A stretch of DNA of 64,000 nt from Acidimicrobiia bacterium (GCA_022826705.1 JAJDUJ010000018.1:1-64000); one strand, 5' to 3'. Positions 43,145 to 51,926 are shown, counted from the first letter of the stretch. Made by a program: numbers and translations. The notes: generated by a model not told the origin, from the letters alone.

Positions 43145-43917
43145 GCGCAGTTGAAGTTACTCACGCGGCCAAGGCTGAGGCAGCGGCCGGTTATCCCGGG
43201 CCCACGGTCGCGCTTACCGGCGGCTGTTCGGCTCAGCTCGTGAGCCCCGACGGGGCGACGCTGTGGCTTGTGGCCGCGGAACTGGCCGCGGGCACCGAAA
43301 TGCGGTGGGGAACCGAGCACGGTGACGAGGCGGTGTATGTGCGCTCCGGCAGCCTGGTTATTGACGGGCGGGCCTGTTCCGCCGATGGGGCGATGGTGGT
43401 GGAAGCAGGGGTGGCTGCCACCGCGGTTGCGGAGTCTGATACCACCATCGTCCACGTGGGACCGACCGACCCCGCTCCACCGACGAAAGGGCTGAGGGGT
43501 CCGGCCGACACTGAGGGCCGAAGTGTGCGGATAGTCGGCCCCGATGGGATATGGGCCACGGTGGATGAAACCCAGCGCACCCGGTTCTTTTCTGACGCCT
43601 CAGCACCCACCAATCGGCTGTGGCTGTTGGCCACCGACCGCCCTCAGTACTTCGAGTCGTCAGCTCACAGCCACTCCCAAGACGAGCTGATCCATGTGCT
43701 GCGAGGCGAGATCCGAGTGGGGCGTCGAGTCGTCAGCGAGGGCGACACCCTTTGGGTGGCCGCCGACCGCCGCTACAAGCTCTACAGCGGCGACGACGGC
43801 GTCCATTTCATCAACTACCGCCGCGACGCCTCGGTCATGACCTCCCCCAACTATGACGGCCCCCTGCTCGAAGCCGGCGAGAGCACCAACATGACCTGGG
43901 TGGGCGATTATCGCTGA
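43141..43917 (+). CDS. Bicupin-domain protein
   Basis: 258 aa with two cupin halves. First half: WGTEHGDEAVYVRSGSLVIDG; second: SSAHSHSQDELIHVLRGEIRVGRRVVSEGD, where the His and Glu residues could ligate a metal. The first half has only part of the metal set. It could be a dioxygenase, isomerase or binding protein. The GTG start overlaps the PlsC stop by 4 bp. Last in the VOC / hydroxylase / PlsC / cupin run. Confidence 0.76.
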   Translation: MSAVEVTHAAKAEAAAGYPGPTVALTGGCSAQLVSPDGATLWLVAAELAAGTEMRWGTEHGDEAVYVRSGSLVIDGRACSADGAMVVEAGVAATAVAESDTTIVHVGPTDPAPPTKGLRGPADTEGRSVRIVGPDGIWATVDETQRTRFFSDASAPTNRLWLLATDRPQYFESSAHSHSQDELIHVLRGEIRVGRRVVSEGDTLWVAADRRYKLYSGDDGVHFINYRRDASVMTSPNYDGPLLEAGESTNMTWVGDYR

Positions 43918-43956
43918 GCGAGCCAGGGGTGCCCACGGATTCTGTGCCAAAGCGGT

Positions 43957-43962
43957 TAGTTT
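43957..43962 (+). promoter_or_regulatory. Candidate -10 box for leaderless lipoprotein hydrolase
   Basis: TAGTTT, 5 nt before GTG 43968, which would be the start giving the shortest lipoprotein signal. Confidence 0.35.
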
Positions 43963-43967
43963 GCAGT

Positions 43968-45536
43968 GTGCTTCATCGCGTGGCGACGCTGCTGTTGGCT
44001 GCGGCTCTGATCGCAGCAGGCTGCTCAGACGGCACCGATGCGCCTTCGGTATCGAATGCCGAGCCCACGGAGATCTCCACATCTGCAACAGAGAAGGTGC
44101 CGGAGGCTACGGTGCCTGCGCCTACCCAAGAGGCAACCCCCGCTGCGGTCGTGCCCGAGACGCCCACCGAAGAGCCTGCGCCCACTGCCATTCGACTGGC
44201 ACCTGAGGCCTTTGCCTTTCAGGACTGCGGGCAGGTCTATCTCTGCGCTGAGCTGGAAGTTCCTGCCGATCACAACGATCCGGGCGCAGGAACGATCACG
44301 CTTGAACTCGGGATGCTGCCGGCAACCGACCCGGATAACCGCATCGGTGCACTGCTGGTGAATCCCGGCGGTCCCGGTGGGGGTTTCGAGGGATTCTTGT
44401 CCGGCGGTGCCGGGCTTTCCGGTCGACTACTGGCCCGTTTCGATGTGGTGGGGTGGAACCCTCGAGGAGTATCGGCCAGCTTGTACCCCGACTGTGATGA
44501 CGAGGCCGCGGACCTCCAGGTGATCGGCGCGCTATCAGACACCCCCGAGAACGAGGCAGTGATCTCGGAGGTGGCTCGGCAAACCGCCGAAGCCTGTTTG
44601 GCTGGCTTGAACGGTCGAGCCGATCTCATCAGCACGGTGCAGACGGTGCACGACATGGATTTGATCCGCCAGGCCTTGGGCGAGGAGCAGATCAGCTTCC
44701 TCGGTTACAGCTATGGAACGGTGCTGGGTCAGTTTTACGCCGATCGGTACGGAACCAATGCCCGGGCAGTGGTGATCGACGGGGTGCTGGACGCGTCGTT
44801 GACCCACGAGGACGTTCTGGTGGAGCAGATCAGGGGCTTCGCCCGAGTTATCGACGAGGTGTTCGACAGTTGCCTACAAGATGCGGCGTGCCCGATTGTC
44901 GGCAATCCCAGGTCGGCCTACCTCCAGTTGTTGGCCAGTGTCGAGGCCGACCCACTGCTCGACGCCCAGGGCAATGTGTTGGTGGGACCGGGGGAGGTCC
45001 AGCTTGCTCTGGTGATCGTCACCTATCTACCTGCTGAGCGTTGGTGGTTGTTCCATGAGGCTTTCGCCCGGGCTTGGGAAGGCGACGGCCAGCAGATGCA
45101 CGACCTGGCCCAAAGCTACTTGGGGGCCACAGATCTCGGCTCGTTTTTCAGCATCAGCTGCACCGACGGAGGTCGGATGAGCGAGGACGACCTAGATCGG
45201 CTTATCGAGCGAATGGTCGAGGAGGCTGGCGAATTTGGCCGAGCTGCGGCGGCCGAGGCCCGTATGTGTGCGTACTGGCCTGACACCGAGACGCGCCCAA
45301 ATGAGCCGATCCGGGCCCCGGATGCGGCATCAGTGCTGGTCATCGGCAACCGGGGCGACAACGCCACTCCCTATGAATGGGCGGTATCGGTAGCCGAGTC
45401 GCTGGAGACCGGGGTGCTACTGACCTACAACGGCACGGGCCACACTAGCTATGGCCTTCACCAATGTGTGGATGATGTAGTGGATGCCTACCTCATCGAC
45501 CTGTCTGTGCCTTCTGGAGACATCGAGTGCGGCTGA
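43968..45536 (+). CDS. Secreted lipoprotein alpha/beta-hydrolase (TAP-like, SlpD type)
   Basis: 522 aa from GTG 43968. The lipobox IAAGC follows a short signal (LHRVATLLLAAA). A Pro/Thr/Ala-rich linker of about 60 residues leads to the hydrolase, with nucleophile Ser in GYSYGTV, Asp in GNRGDNATP and His in NGTGHTSYG. SlpD/SlpE-type proteases are exported tripeptidyl aminopeptidases, so an envelope role is likely. Upstream GTGs at 43929 or 43944 are alternative starts. Confidence 0.82.
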   Translation: MLHRVATLLLAAALIAAGCSDGTDAPSVSNAEPTEISTSATEKVPEATVPAPTQEATPAAVVPETPTEEPAPTAIRLAPEAFAFQDCGQVYLCAELEVPADHNDPGAGTITLELGMLPATDPDNRIGALLVNPGGPGGGFEGFLSGGAGLSGRLLARFDVVGWNPRGVSASLYPDCDDEAADLQVIGALSDTPENEAVISEVARQTAEACLAGLNGRADLISTVQTVHDMDLIRQALGEEQISFLGYSYGTVLGQFYADRYGTNARAVVIDGVLDASLTHEDVLVEQIRGFARVIDEVFDSCLQDAACPIVGNPRSAYLQLLASVEADPLLDAQGNVLVGPGEVQLALVIVTYLPAERWWLFHEAFARAWEGDGQQMHDLAQSYLGATDLGSFFSISCTDGGRMSEDDLDRLIERMVEEAGEFGRAAAAEARMCAYWPDTETRPNEPIRAPDAASVLVIGNRGDNATPYEWAVSVAESLETGVLLTYNGTGHTSYGLHQCVDDVVDAYLIDLSVPSGDIECG

Positions 45537-46714
45537 AGGCGCCTGAGCCAGTGATGCGGTTGGCCGCTGCTTTGTTGTTTTTCGGGCTGCTTTCCGGGGC
45601 TGCGGGCTGTGGTGGCGGCGTAGAAACGGCGCTGGAAGTGAGCTCGGTAGAGCTCGAATCCACGCCTACCGCGGCACCGACCCAGGTGCCCACCGCCGTG
45701 CCCGCGCAGCCATCTCATACGCCGTCCCCAACTCCGAGTCCGACTATCGGTGTGCCAGCGACAGGAGCGCCCCAAGCGACACCTGAGCCGACTCCTACTC
45801 CTGATCGCTCTGCTGAGGAGTTTTTGGCTTCCCTGGCCGACGAGTTCCACTTCGTGCTGGCCGAGGAGTTCGAGTTCTTGGCCGAGATCTCCGAAGAATG
45901 GAACCCGGACGCGCAGATCTCGATAGCGGTGGTGCTTCCCGATGAGACAGTTCACGGGTACGAAGATCTGGAGTCTCGGATCTCGGCCAGCGCGGTCAAG
46001 CCGCTGTGGGCGGCAGCCGCCCTCGAAGCGGCCGGAGTGGAGGCAGTGAGGCCCTTTGCCTATTCGGCCTTGATCCTGTCCGACAACCTTGCTGGCGGAA
46101 GATTGATAGATCTGGCCGGGGGAGTAGACGCGGTGAACGCCTGGACCTGGAATGTGGCCAGGCTTGACGACACCCGGCTGGAGGCGTGGCGTTTCCAAGA
46201 TCCCAATCGGGTAGCTGAGAATTTCCGGCCTGAAAACCCCTTGGGCAACCGCACCACAATGGCCGACCTGGCCCTCTTCTTCGCCCGCCTCTACAAAGGC
46301 GAGCTTCTAGGTCCCGATGAGAATGCCGCCCTTCAGCAGTGGCTGCTGGATACTTCGCATTCGCTGAATTCCCCGAGGGACATTGATGGGGTCTTGCTGG
46401 ATCGGCTGCCTCTGGAAGTGGCGGAAGCATCGCTTCACAAGGCGGGTTGGCTTCGACCGAACTGCTGTCCGGCGGAATATCGGCAGATGATCGATGCCGG
46501 AGTCATCGTGCTTCCTGACGACAGCTGGTTTGCAATGGCAATCATGAGCGCTCGGGGGGAGTTCTTTGACCTGACGAATCAATGGGTGTCGCTGGCCGCC
46601 TGCCGGATCTATGCCTTTGTGGCCGACGATCGTGATCACTTCTGCGGGCGGGAAGGCGACGGTGTTCACGACCCCGAGATCTGGCCTGAAGCAGGAACCA
46701 GCGCTCAGTCTTAG
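45527..46714 (+). CDS. Lipoprotein with class A beta-lactamase / PBP-like serine hydrolase domain
   Basis: 395 aa. Signal with lipobox GAAGC, Pro/Thr-rich linker, then a penicillin-recognising fold: SAVK (SxxK) before PLWAAAAL, SDN in ILSDNLAGG, and a KTG-like KAG in LHKAGW. The omega-loop Glu166 that makes class A beta-lactamases hydrolyse drug is not visible (WRFQDPN region). It is therefore better read as a peptidoglycan-related serine hydrolase than as a resistance gene. The GTG start has GGAG 7 nt before and overlaps the previous stop. Confidence 0.7.
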   Translation: MRLKAPEPVMRLAAALLFFGLLSGAAGCGGGVETALEVSSVELESTPTAAPTQVPTAVPAQPSHTPSPTPSPTIGVPATGAPQATPEPTPTPDRSAEEFLASLADEFHFVLAEEFEFLAEISEEWNPDAQISIAVVLPDETVHGYEDLESRISASAVKPLWAAAALEAAGVEAVRPFAYSALILSDNLAGGRLIDLAGGVDAVNAWTWNVARLDDTRLEAWRFQDPNRVAENFRPENPLGNRTTMADLALFFARLYKGELLGPDENAALQQWLLDTSHSLNSPRDIDGVLLDRLPLEVAEASLHKAGWLRPNCCPAEYRQMIDAGVIVLPDDSWFAMAIMSARGEFFDLTNQWVSLAACRIYAFVADDRDHFCGREGDGVHDPEIWPEAGTSAQS

Positions 46715-46761
46715 GCATCTCCGCTCCGACATCTGCGGCTGAGCCGTGCCAGCATGGGAGT

Positions 46762-47589
46762 ATGCAGGACTTTGACAGCAAAGTGGCGGTGATAACCGGG
46801 GCGGCCAGCGGGATCGGAGCGGCGTTGGCGGCTGGCTTCAGCGCCGAGGGTGCAAAGGTAGTAGCCGCAGACATCGATCTCGCGGGTGCCACTGCCACCG
46901 CCGACGCCATCGGAGACAATGCGATGGCAGTCGAAGTAGATGTTGCTGACCGGTCATCGGTCGAAGCTCTGGCTGATGCAGCCTGGGACGCCTTCGGACA
47001 GGTAGACCTGCTTTTCAACAATGCCGGCGTGTTCCAGGCCGGGCTCATGTGGGAACGCACTCAGGCCGACTGGGACTGGGTATTCGGGGTCAACGTGTAC
47101 GGCATCATCAACGGGGTTGCTGCCTTCGTGCCTCGGATGATCGCCCAGGACACCGAGGGCCACATCGTCAACACCGCGTCGGTGGCCGCGTTCGTGGCCG
47201 GCGGATTCTCCAGCCCTTACGTGGTATCCAAGTGCGCTGCCTTCTCGCTCACCGAGTGCCTCGCTCTGGACCTGGCCGCAGTGGGGTCCAAGGTCAAGGC
47301 CTCGGTGCTCACCCCCAGCGCCATCGATACTGCAATTGCCCACACCGCCCGGGTGCGAAGCGACCGCTACGGCACCGACGACACAGAGGACAACGCCTTC
47401 GTGGTGGAATCGCTGTCGAAGATGACCGCGTCCGGCATCTCTCCGACCGACGTGGTCGGGCCGGTTATGGCCGGGATCCGGGCCGGCGATTTCCTCATCC
47501 CCACCAAGCCCAGCTACACCAACCAACTCCAAGTCCGCTACGACGCCTTGCTGGAGCGCCAGATCCCCCCTACTGCTGAGGTTGACTGA
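46762..47589 (+). CDS. Short-chain dehydrogenase/reductase
   Basis: 275 aa. NAD(P) motif TGAASGIGAAL, FNNAGVF, and YVVSK as Tyr/Lys catalytic pair, with Ser in NTASVAA. The start ATG 46762 has no TANNNT box; GGAG lies only 2 nt upstream, so its start signal is unclear. Sits between two envelope lipoproteins; no clear link to them. Confidence 0.85.
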   Translation: MQDFDSKVAVITGAASGIGAALAAGFSAEGAKVVAADIDLAGATATADAIGDNAMAVEVDVADRSSVEALADAAWDAFGQVDLLFNNAGVFQAGLMWERTQADWDWVFGVNVYGIINGVAAFVPRMIAQDTEGHIVNTASVAAFVAGGFSSPYVVSKCAAFSLTECLALDLAAVGSKVKASVLTPSAIDTAIAHTARVRSDRYGTDDTEDNAFVVESLSKMTASGISPTDVVGPVMAGIRAGDFLIPTKPSYTNQLQVRYDALLERQIPPTAEVD

Positions 47590-47613
47590 CCAATAATTCG
47601 GCAAGAGCAGCCG

Positions 47614-47619
47614 TAGCAT
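47614..47619 (+). promoter_or_regulatory. Candidate -10 box for leaderless polysaccharide deacetylase
   Basis: TAGCAT, 6 nt before ATG 47626. Confidence 0.45.
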
Positions 47620-47625
47620 TGGTGA

Positions 47626-49311
47626 ATGGCTGACGCTTGTGCCGCTTGCCCGCGCCGGTTTTGGTTCTGGGCATCAGCACTTGTCTTGGCACTAATTCTC
47701 GCCGGATGCAGCCAAGACAGCGGCACGCCGCCAGCCACAGATGGCCCGACCGCTGCTCCCACCCCCACTCCGACTGACTCCCCATCACCCTCAGCTCCGC
47801 CGCCCCCAACACCGGCGCTCGCCATGCCCGAAGCATCGCCGACCGCGACGATTCCCGTACCTGAGTCCACTCCAGAGGTCGTAGAGCGGAGGGGCGTGGA
47901 ATGGGAAGACCTCGAGAATCTCATGTTCGAGTTCGACGGGGAGATCATCCAACTCGAGGACGGGCAAGCGGTCGTTTCCTATGGAGGGGCGTCAGAAGAC
48001 CGCTACACCCTTCAAAACCGGGTGGGCCAGGGAGATCTGAACGGAGACGGCTACGACGACGTGGTTGCACACATCGCCATGGTCACCGCGGGATCGGGCA
48101 CCTTCCATCTAGTGGTGCCGGTGATCGACAACGGACTGGGTGGGGAAGCTCAACGGCCAGCCTTTGTGGGTGATCGCATCGTGATGGAGAGCATTGAAGT
48201 CCTAGATGGATTGGTGGAGGTGACGCTCTACGATCGGGAGCTCGATGAGCCCTTCACGGTGATCTCCCGGCGCCAGAAGTTGGAGATCGATCATTCCGGG
48301 CCAGAACCCGTTGTGTCGGTGATCGACTCGCAGCCCCTAGAGGCCCTTCCGGTTCCTAGCCCCGACCTGCCGGAAGTCACCATTCGCTTCGATCCCGGTG
48401 CGATAGGTGCCATCGTGGCCGGATCAATCGACTTCCGTCAGCGCCAGACATACTCCGCCCACATCTCTGCTGGACAGTGGTTTCAGGCAAACCTCGACGC
48501 TCCTCTAGGGATGTGGCTGGATGTGCGGCTGGGAGACCATGTCGTGGCCTCGGCTACCGAGCGGTCCCAATTTGTGCAAGCTCTGCTGCCGGCCACCGGC
48601 CCATGGCAGATAACAGTGGTCTCTGCTCATGCCGGCGTCGCCGATTACAAGCTGGGTATCGAGGCCCTGCCGGTGGGGTCGGAAAATTACCCAGACGTGT
48701 ACCCGACGATTTCACCTCCAGAGAGTGAATCGCCCGATCTCATCCTGCCACCCAGCACTGCCCCGGTTGTGTACTTCACATTCGACGACGGTCCCCATCC
48801 CGTCTACACCCCCCAGGTCCTTGACGTGCTTGCCAAGTACAACGCCCGCGCCACATTTTTCGTAGTCGGCTCGCTGGTTGAGACCCTTCCGCGCACGACT
48901 CAACGCATTGTCGAAGAGGGACACACTCTCGCCAATCACACATGGAACCACGAGAATTTGGCTGGCCTCCCCCGTGCGGAGTTCGACGACACGGTGGGTA
49001 GGACTCAAGCCGTCCTCGGTTCCCGGGCCACAAACTGTTTGAGGCCTCCTTATGGATCGCTGGATGCCTTCACCCGGGAATGGGCCGCAGAACACGGATT
49101 GGTAGTCCAGACTTGGGACTACAGCCCCGAAGACTGGCTCCAACCCCCGGCCGCGGAAATAGCCCAAGGCCTCTTGGATCACGCCCGAAATGGGGCGATT
49201 CTTCTGCTTCACGATGGCGGCGGCACCCGCACCCAAACCGTTCTCGCCCTGGATATGGCTCTCCAAGAACTGACCAGCCGCGGATTCCGTTTCGAGCCCT
49301 TGTGTAACTGA
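47626..49311 (+). CDS. Lipoprotein polysaccharide deacetylase (NodB domain)
   Basis: 561 aa. Lipobox LILAGC, a long Pro/Thr/Ser linker, a middle region with one EF-hand-like loop (GDLNGDGYDD) and a C-terminal NodB domain. NodB motifs: TFDDGP (1), NHTWNHE (2), LRPPYGS (3), DYSPEDW (4), LLLHDGG (5). It should deacetylate peptidoglycan or another N-acetyl polysaccharide outside the cell. Third lipoprotein in this region with the same P/T linker style. Confidence 0.9.
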   Translation: MADACAACPRRFWFWASALVLALILAGCSQDSGTPPATDGPTAAPTPTPTDSPSPSAPPPPTPALAMPEASPTATIPVPESTPEVVERRGVEWEDLENLMFEFDGEIIQLEDGQAVVSYGGASEDRYTLQNRVGQGDLNGDGYDDVVAHIAMVTAGSGTFHLVVPVIDNGLGGEAQRPAFVGDRIVMESIEVLDGLVEVTLYDRELDEPFTVISRRQKLEIDHSGPEPVVSVIDSQPLEALPVPSPDLPEVTIRFDPGAIGAIVAGSIDFRQRQTYSAHISAGQWFQANLDAPLGMWLDVRLGDHVVASATERSQFVQALLPATGPWQITVVSAHAGVADYKLGIEALPVGSENYPDVYPTISPPESESPDLILPPSTAPVVYFTFDDGPHPVYTPQVLDVLAKYNARATFFVVGSLVETLPRTTQRIVEEGHTLANHTWNHENLAGLPRAEFDDTVGRTQAVLGSRATNCLRPPYGSLDAFTREWAAEHGLVVQTWDYSPEDWLQPPAAEIAQGLLDHARNGAILLLHDGGGTRTQTVLALDMALQELTSRGFRFEPLCN

Positions 49312-49350
49312 CCAGGCAGTGCCAACGGTGATGCCCGCCGCCCACCCGCC

Positions 49351-49356
49351 TAGTGT
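49351..49356 (+). promoter_or_regulatory. Candidate -10 box for the Ltp-like/DUF35 pair
   Basis: TAGTGT, 7 nt before ATG 49364; it overrides the in-frame upstream start at 49319. Confidence 0.45.
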
Positions 49357-49363
49357 GAGCCGA

Positions 49364-50563
49364 ATGGGAAAGCGAGCGGCGGCGATTGTGGGGCTCACGG
49401 AGTGGGCGCCGAAACGGGTGTGGGACGAGCCCATGTTCACCATGGAGGCGTGTGCCCGGCTAGCAGCTGAGGTGCTGGCCGATGCCGAAGTGGACAAAGG
49501 CGAAGTGGACGGGCTGGTAATCAACGGCCTGCGGGAATCGCCGTTGTTCGCGCCGTCGGCGCTGGCCGAGTTCCTGGGCGTCCGCAGCAACTTCAACGAA
49601 GTGGTCGACCTCGGCGGAGCCACTCCGGCGGGCATGGTGTGGCGGGCCGCAGCCGCCATTGAAGTGGGGATTTGCGAGACGGTGCTGGTGTTCACCCCAT
49701 CGGTGCCCGCCCCGCCCCAGCCGGGAGCCAACGGTGGCCCGATGAAGATGAAGATGGGTGCGTACATGGGCGGCGAGGTCTGGGGCTCCCCCCAGGGGCA
49801 GTTCGAGATTCCCGCCGGTTTGGTGGCAGCCACCCCCAGCTTCGCCATGGCCGCCAGCCGGTACATGGCCGCCTACGGAGTGAGCGAGGAGACGCTGGCC
49901 AAGGTGGCGGTGGACTCCCGCTACAACGCTCAGGCAAATCCCATGGCCGTGTTCTACGGCAAGCCCATCACCGTCGACGACGTGATGAGCTCCCGCTACG
50001 TGGCCGATCCCCTGAAGCTGCTGGAAATAGTCATGCCGTGCTACGGCGGCTCCGCAGTGCTGGTGACCACCGCCGAGCGGGCTGCCCGGGGCCCTCACCG
50101 GCCGGTGTATGTGAGCGGCTATGGCGAGCACCTCACCCACAAGAGCATTACCTACGCCCCCGACATCGTCGACACCCCCATCCGGCTGGCCGCTGACCGG
50201 GCGTTCGAGATGGCTGGGGTGTCGCGCGACGCCGTGGACATGGCCTCCATGTACGACTGCTACACCATCACCGTGCTGTTGACCATCGAAGACGCCGGGT
50301 TCTGCGCCAAGGGCCAGGGCGGTCGGTTCATTGACGAGCACAGCCTGCGCTACGACGGCGACTGGCCGCTCAACACCCACGGCGGCCAGCTGGGCATGGG
50401 TCAGGCTGGCTTGGGCGGCGGCATGAGCCACATCACCGAGGCCGTGCGCCAGGTGCAGGGCCGGGCCGGCGAGCGCCAAGTGCCCGACTGCAACATCGCC
50501 TATGCCAATGGCACCGGGGGAATGTTGGCCGAGCAGGTGGCCCTCATCTTGGAGGGGGCCTAA
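49364..50563 (+). CDS. Ltp-like thiolase-fold protein lacking thiolase catalytic residues
   Basis: 399 aa. Fold and overall sequence follow SCP-x/Ltp thiolases. The nucleophile position is Ala (DLGGATPAG), and the GHP histidine position is Gln (HGGQLGMGQAG), while YDCYTITVL is kept. In steroid catabolism Ltp2 also lacks the thiolase cysteine and, with a DUF35 partner, performs retro-aldol cleavage; the immediately following DUF35 gene suggests the same here. That functional link is inference. Translation is coupled to DUF35 (TAATG). Confidence 0.78.
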   Translation: MGKRAAAIVGLTEWAPKRVWDEPMFTMEACARLAAEVLADAEVDKGEVDGLVINGLRESPLFAPSALAEFLGVRSNFNEVVDLGGATPAGMVWRAAAAIEVGICETVLVFTPSVPAPPQPGANGGPMKMKMGAYMGGEVWGSPQGQFEIPAGLVAATPSFAMAASRYMAAYGVSEETLAKVAVDSRYNAQANPMAVFYGKPITVDDVMSSRYVADPLKLLEIVMPCYGGSAVLVTTAERAARGPHRPVYVSGYGEHLTHKSITYAPDIVDTPIRLAADRAFEMAGVSRDAVDMASMYDCYTITVLLTIEDAGFCAKGQGGRFIDEHSLRYDGDWPLNTHGGQLGMGQAGLGGGMSHITEAVRQVQGRAGERQVPDCNIAYANGTGGMLAEQVALILEGA

Positions 50564-50976
50564 TGGTTCACTTCTCCTCCGACGGCCGCCCCCTGCCCAC
50601 CCCCACCCCTATCACCGCTCCGTTTTTCGACGGCCTGCGGGAGCGGCGGCTAGTGCTCCAGCGCTGTCCCCGCCACGGATACTTCTTCTACCCCCGCGGC
50701 CGGTGCCCAGTTTGCCTGGGAGACGACTGGGAGTGGGGAGAGTTGAGCGGCCAGGGCACGGTGTACTCCTTCACCGTTGACCGAGCCGGCCACGATCCTG
50801 CCCTGGCCAGCCGCATCCCCTTCGCCATCGCTCTGGTGGATCTCGACGAAGGGCCCCGCCTAGTGGGCAACATGGTGGACTGCGACGTCGGAGACATCAC
50901 CGTCGGCATGGCCGTAGAGGCTGCCTACGAAGATGTGGACGACACCACGCTGCTGGGATTCCGCCCCGCGGGCTAG
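50563..50976 (+). CDS. DUF35 OB-fold protein with intact zinc ribbon
   Basis: 137 aa. The rubredoxin-like zinc ribbon is complete (Cys in QRCPRHG and CPVC near residues 36-52) followed by an OB-fold (GTVYSFTVDRAGHDP; GPRLVGNMV). DUF35 proteins bind thiolase-fold partners and CoA. It follows the Ltp-like gene with one base of overlap, so the two form an obligate pair. Confidence 0.85.
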   Translation: MVHFSSDGRPLPTPTPITAPFFDGLRERRLVLQRCPRHGYFFYPRGRCPVCLGDDWEWGELSGQGTVYSFTVDRAGHDPALASRIPFAIALVDLDEGPRLVGNMVDCDVGDITVGMAVEAAYEDVDDTTLLGFRPAG

Positions 50977-51476
50977 CCGTCGTTGAAGGCCTGCCAGGTG
51001 GGCTCTTCGTAGGGGAGGGTGCCGAGGCCGTCGGGGTTCTCGGGCCAGTTGGCCGGCGGAAGGTCCAGCGGGTTTACTCCCACCTCGGCGCCGTAGAACA
51101 GCTTGTGGAGGCGGCGCACGAAGTACCAGCGGCCGTCGCGGCGCTCGTAAGTGTCGTCGTAGCGGATGGCCTGATGGATCCACCGGTCGCCGTCGGCAAT
51201 CTCGCCTTTGCAGTACACATGGCCAGTGGCGTGGTGCTCGTCGATCAAGTCGATCTGATGGGTGCCGATGTTCAGGATCGACGGGCCGATGGCCCCGAGC
51301 GACTCCTCGAAGTTGGCCCGTAAAGCGTCCCGGCCATAGCTGTCTCGTCCCACTCGTACGTCGTCGATGAACAGCGATACCAAGGTGTCCACGTCTCGAC
51401 GGTCGATTGCCACCGCGTAGCGGGCGGCCAGCTGCCGGATCTCTTCGTAGGCCAACAGGCGGGTTACGTCATCCAT
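50973..51476 (-). CDS. SnoaL-like NTF2-fold protein (1)
   Basis: 167 aa. YAVAIDRRDVDTLVSLF and the region GTHQIDLIDEHHATGHVYC match the SnoaL_4/scytalone dehydratase-like group; His and Asp positions look compatible with a dehydratase or dehydrochlorinase. It follows the second SnoaL gene by 6 nt. Ends on CTAG shared with DUF35. Confidence 0.72.
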   Translation of the reverse strand: MDDVTRLLAYEEIRQLAARYAVAIDRRDVDTLVSLFIDDVRVGRDSYGRDALRANFEESLGAIGPSILNIGTHQIDLIDEHHATGHVYCKGEIADGDRWIHQAIRYDDTYERRDGRWYFVRRLHKLFYGAEVGVNPLDLPPANWPENPDGLGTLPYEEPTWQAFNDG

Positions 51477-51482
51477 CGCCCG

Positions 51483-51920
51483 CTAGACGCCTTCGGCCAG
51501 GCGGTTCTCGGTCCAGTCGATGTGCAGCTCCCGAGCGGCGAAGCGCCAGCCCTCGTCGAGGCGGACAAACTGGTCCTGGTAGCGGATGAACATGATGAAG
51601 TCAGTGGCCGGGCTGCCGTCGTCGGGCACCGTCAGGTGGTGGGCCAGGCAGTAGGTCTCCCCAGTGGCGGTGTCGCCGTCGACCTCGGCCTGCTGCTGGC
51701 CCACAAAGTGAAAGGTGGCGTTGTAGGTCATCCGGGAGATGGCCTTGGCGATCTCCTCACGGCCCGTGCGCTCGCTGAGCAGCTTTCCCCCGGCGGCCAA
51801 GTCCACTCGGCGCAGCACCCCGTCGGGGGCGAAACAGGCCGCCACCCCAGCGGGATCGCCTCGGTCCACACAGCGGGCGTAGTCGGCGGCGAGGTCGGCC
51901 AGGGCATCTCGATCAGACAT
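51483..51920 (-). CDS. SnoaL-like NTF2-fold protein (2)
   Basis: 145 aa. DYARCVDRGDPAGVAACFAPDG and TFHFVGQQQAEVDG place it in the same group as its neighbour; it may form a heterodimer. ATG 51920 is favoured over the longer frame because TACTCT lies 6 nt before it. Divergent, through a symmetric promoter element, from the TauD gene. Confidence 0.74.
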   Translation of the reverse strand: MSDRDALADLAADYARCVDRGDPAGVAACFAPDGVLRRVDLAAGGKLLSERTGREEIAKAISRMTYNATFHFVGQQQAEVDGDTATGETYCLAHHLTVPDDGSPATDFIMFIRYQDQFVRLDEGWRFAARELHIDWTENRLAEGV

Positions 51921-51926
51921 TTCTCT

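Noticed and set aside
45527-46714. Call as class A beta-lactamase resistance gene
   Set aside because: The deacylating Glu and the EL-N omega-loop pattern are missing; only the shared serine-hydrolase motifs are present.
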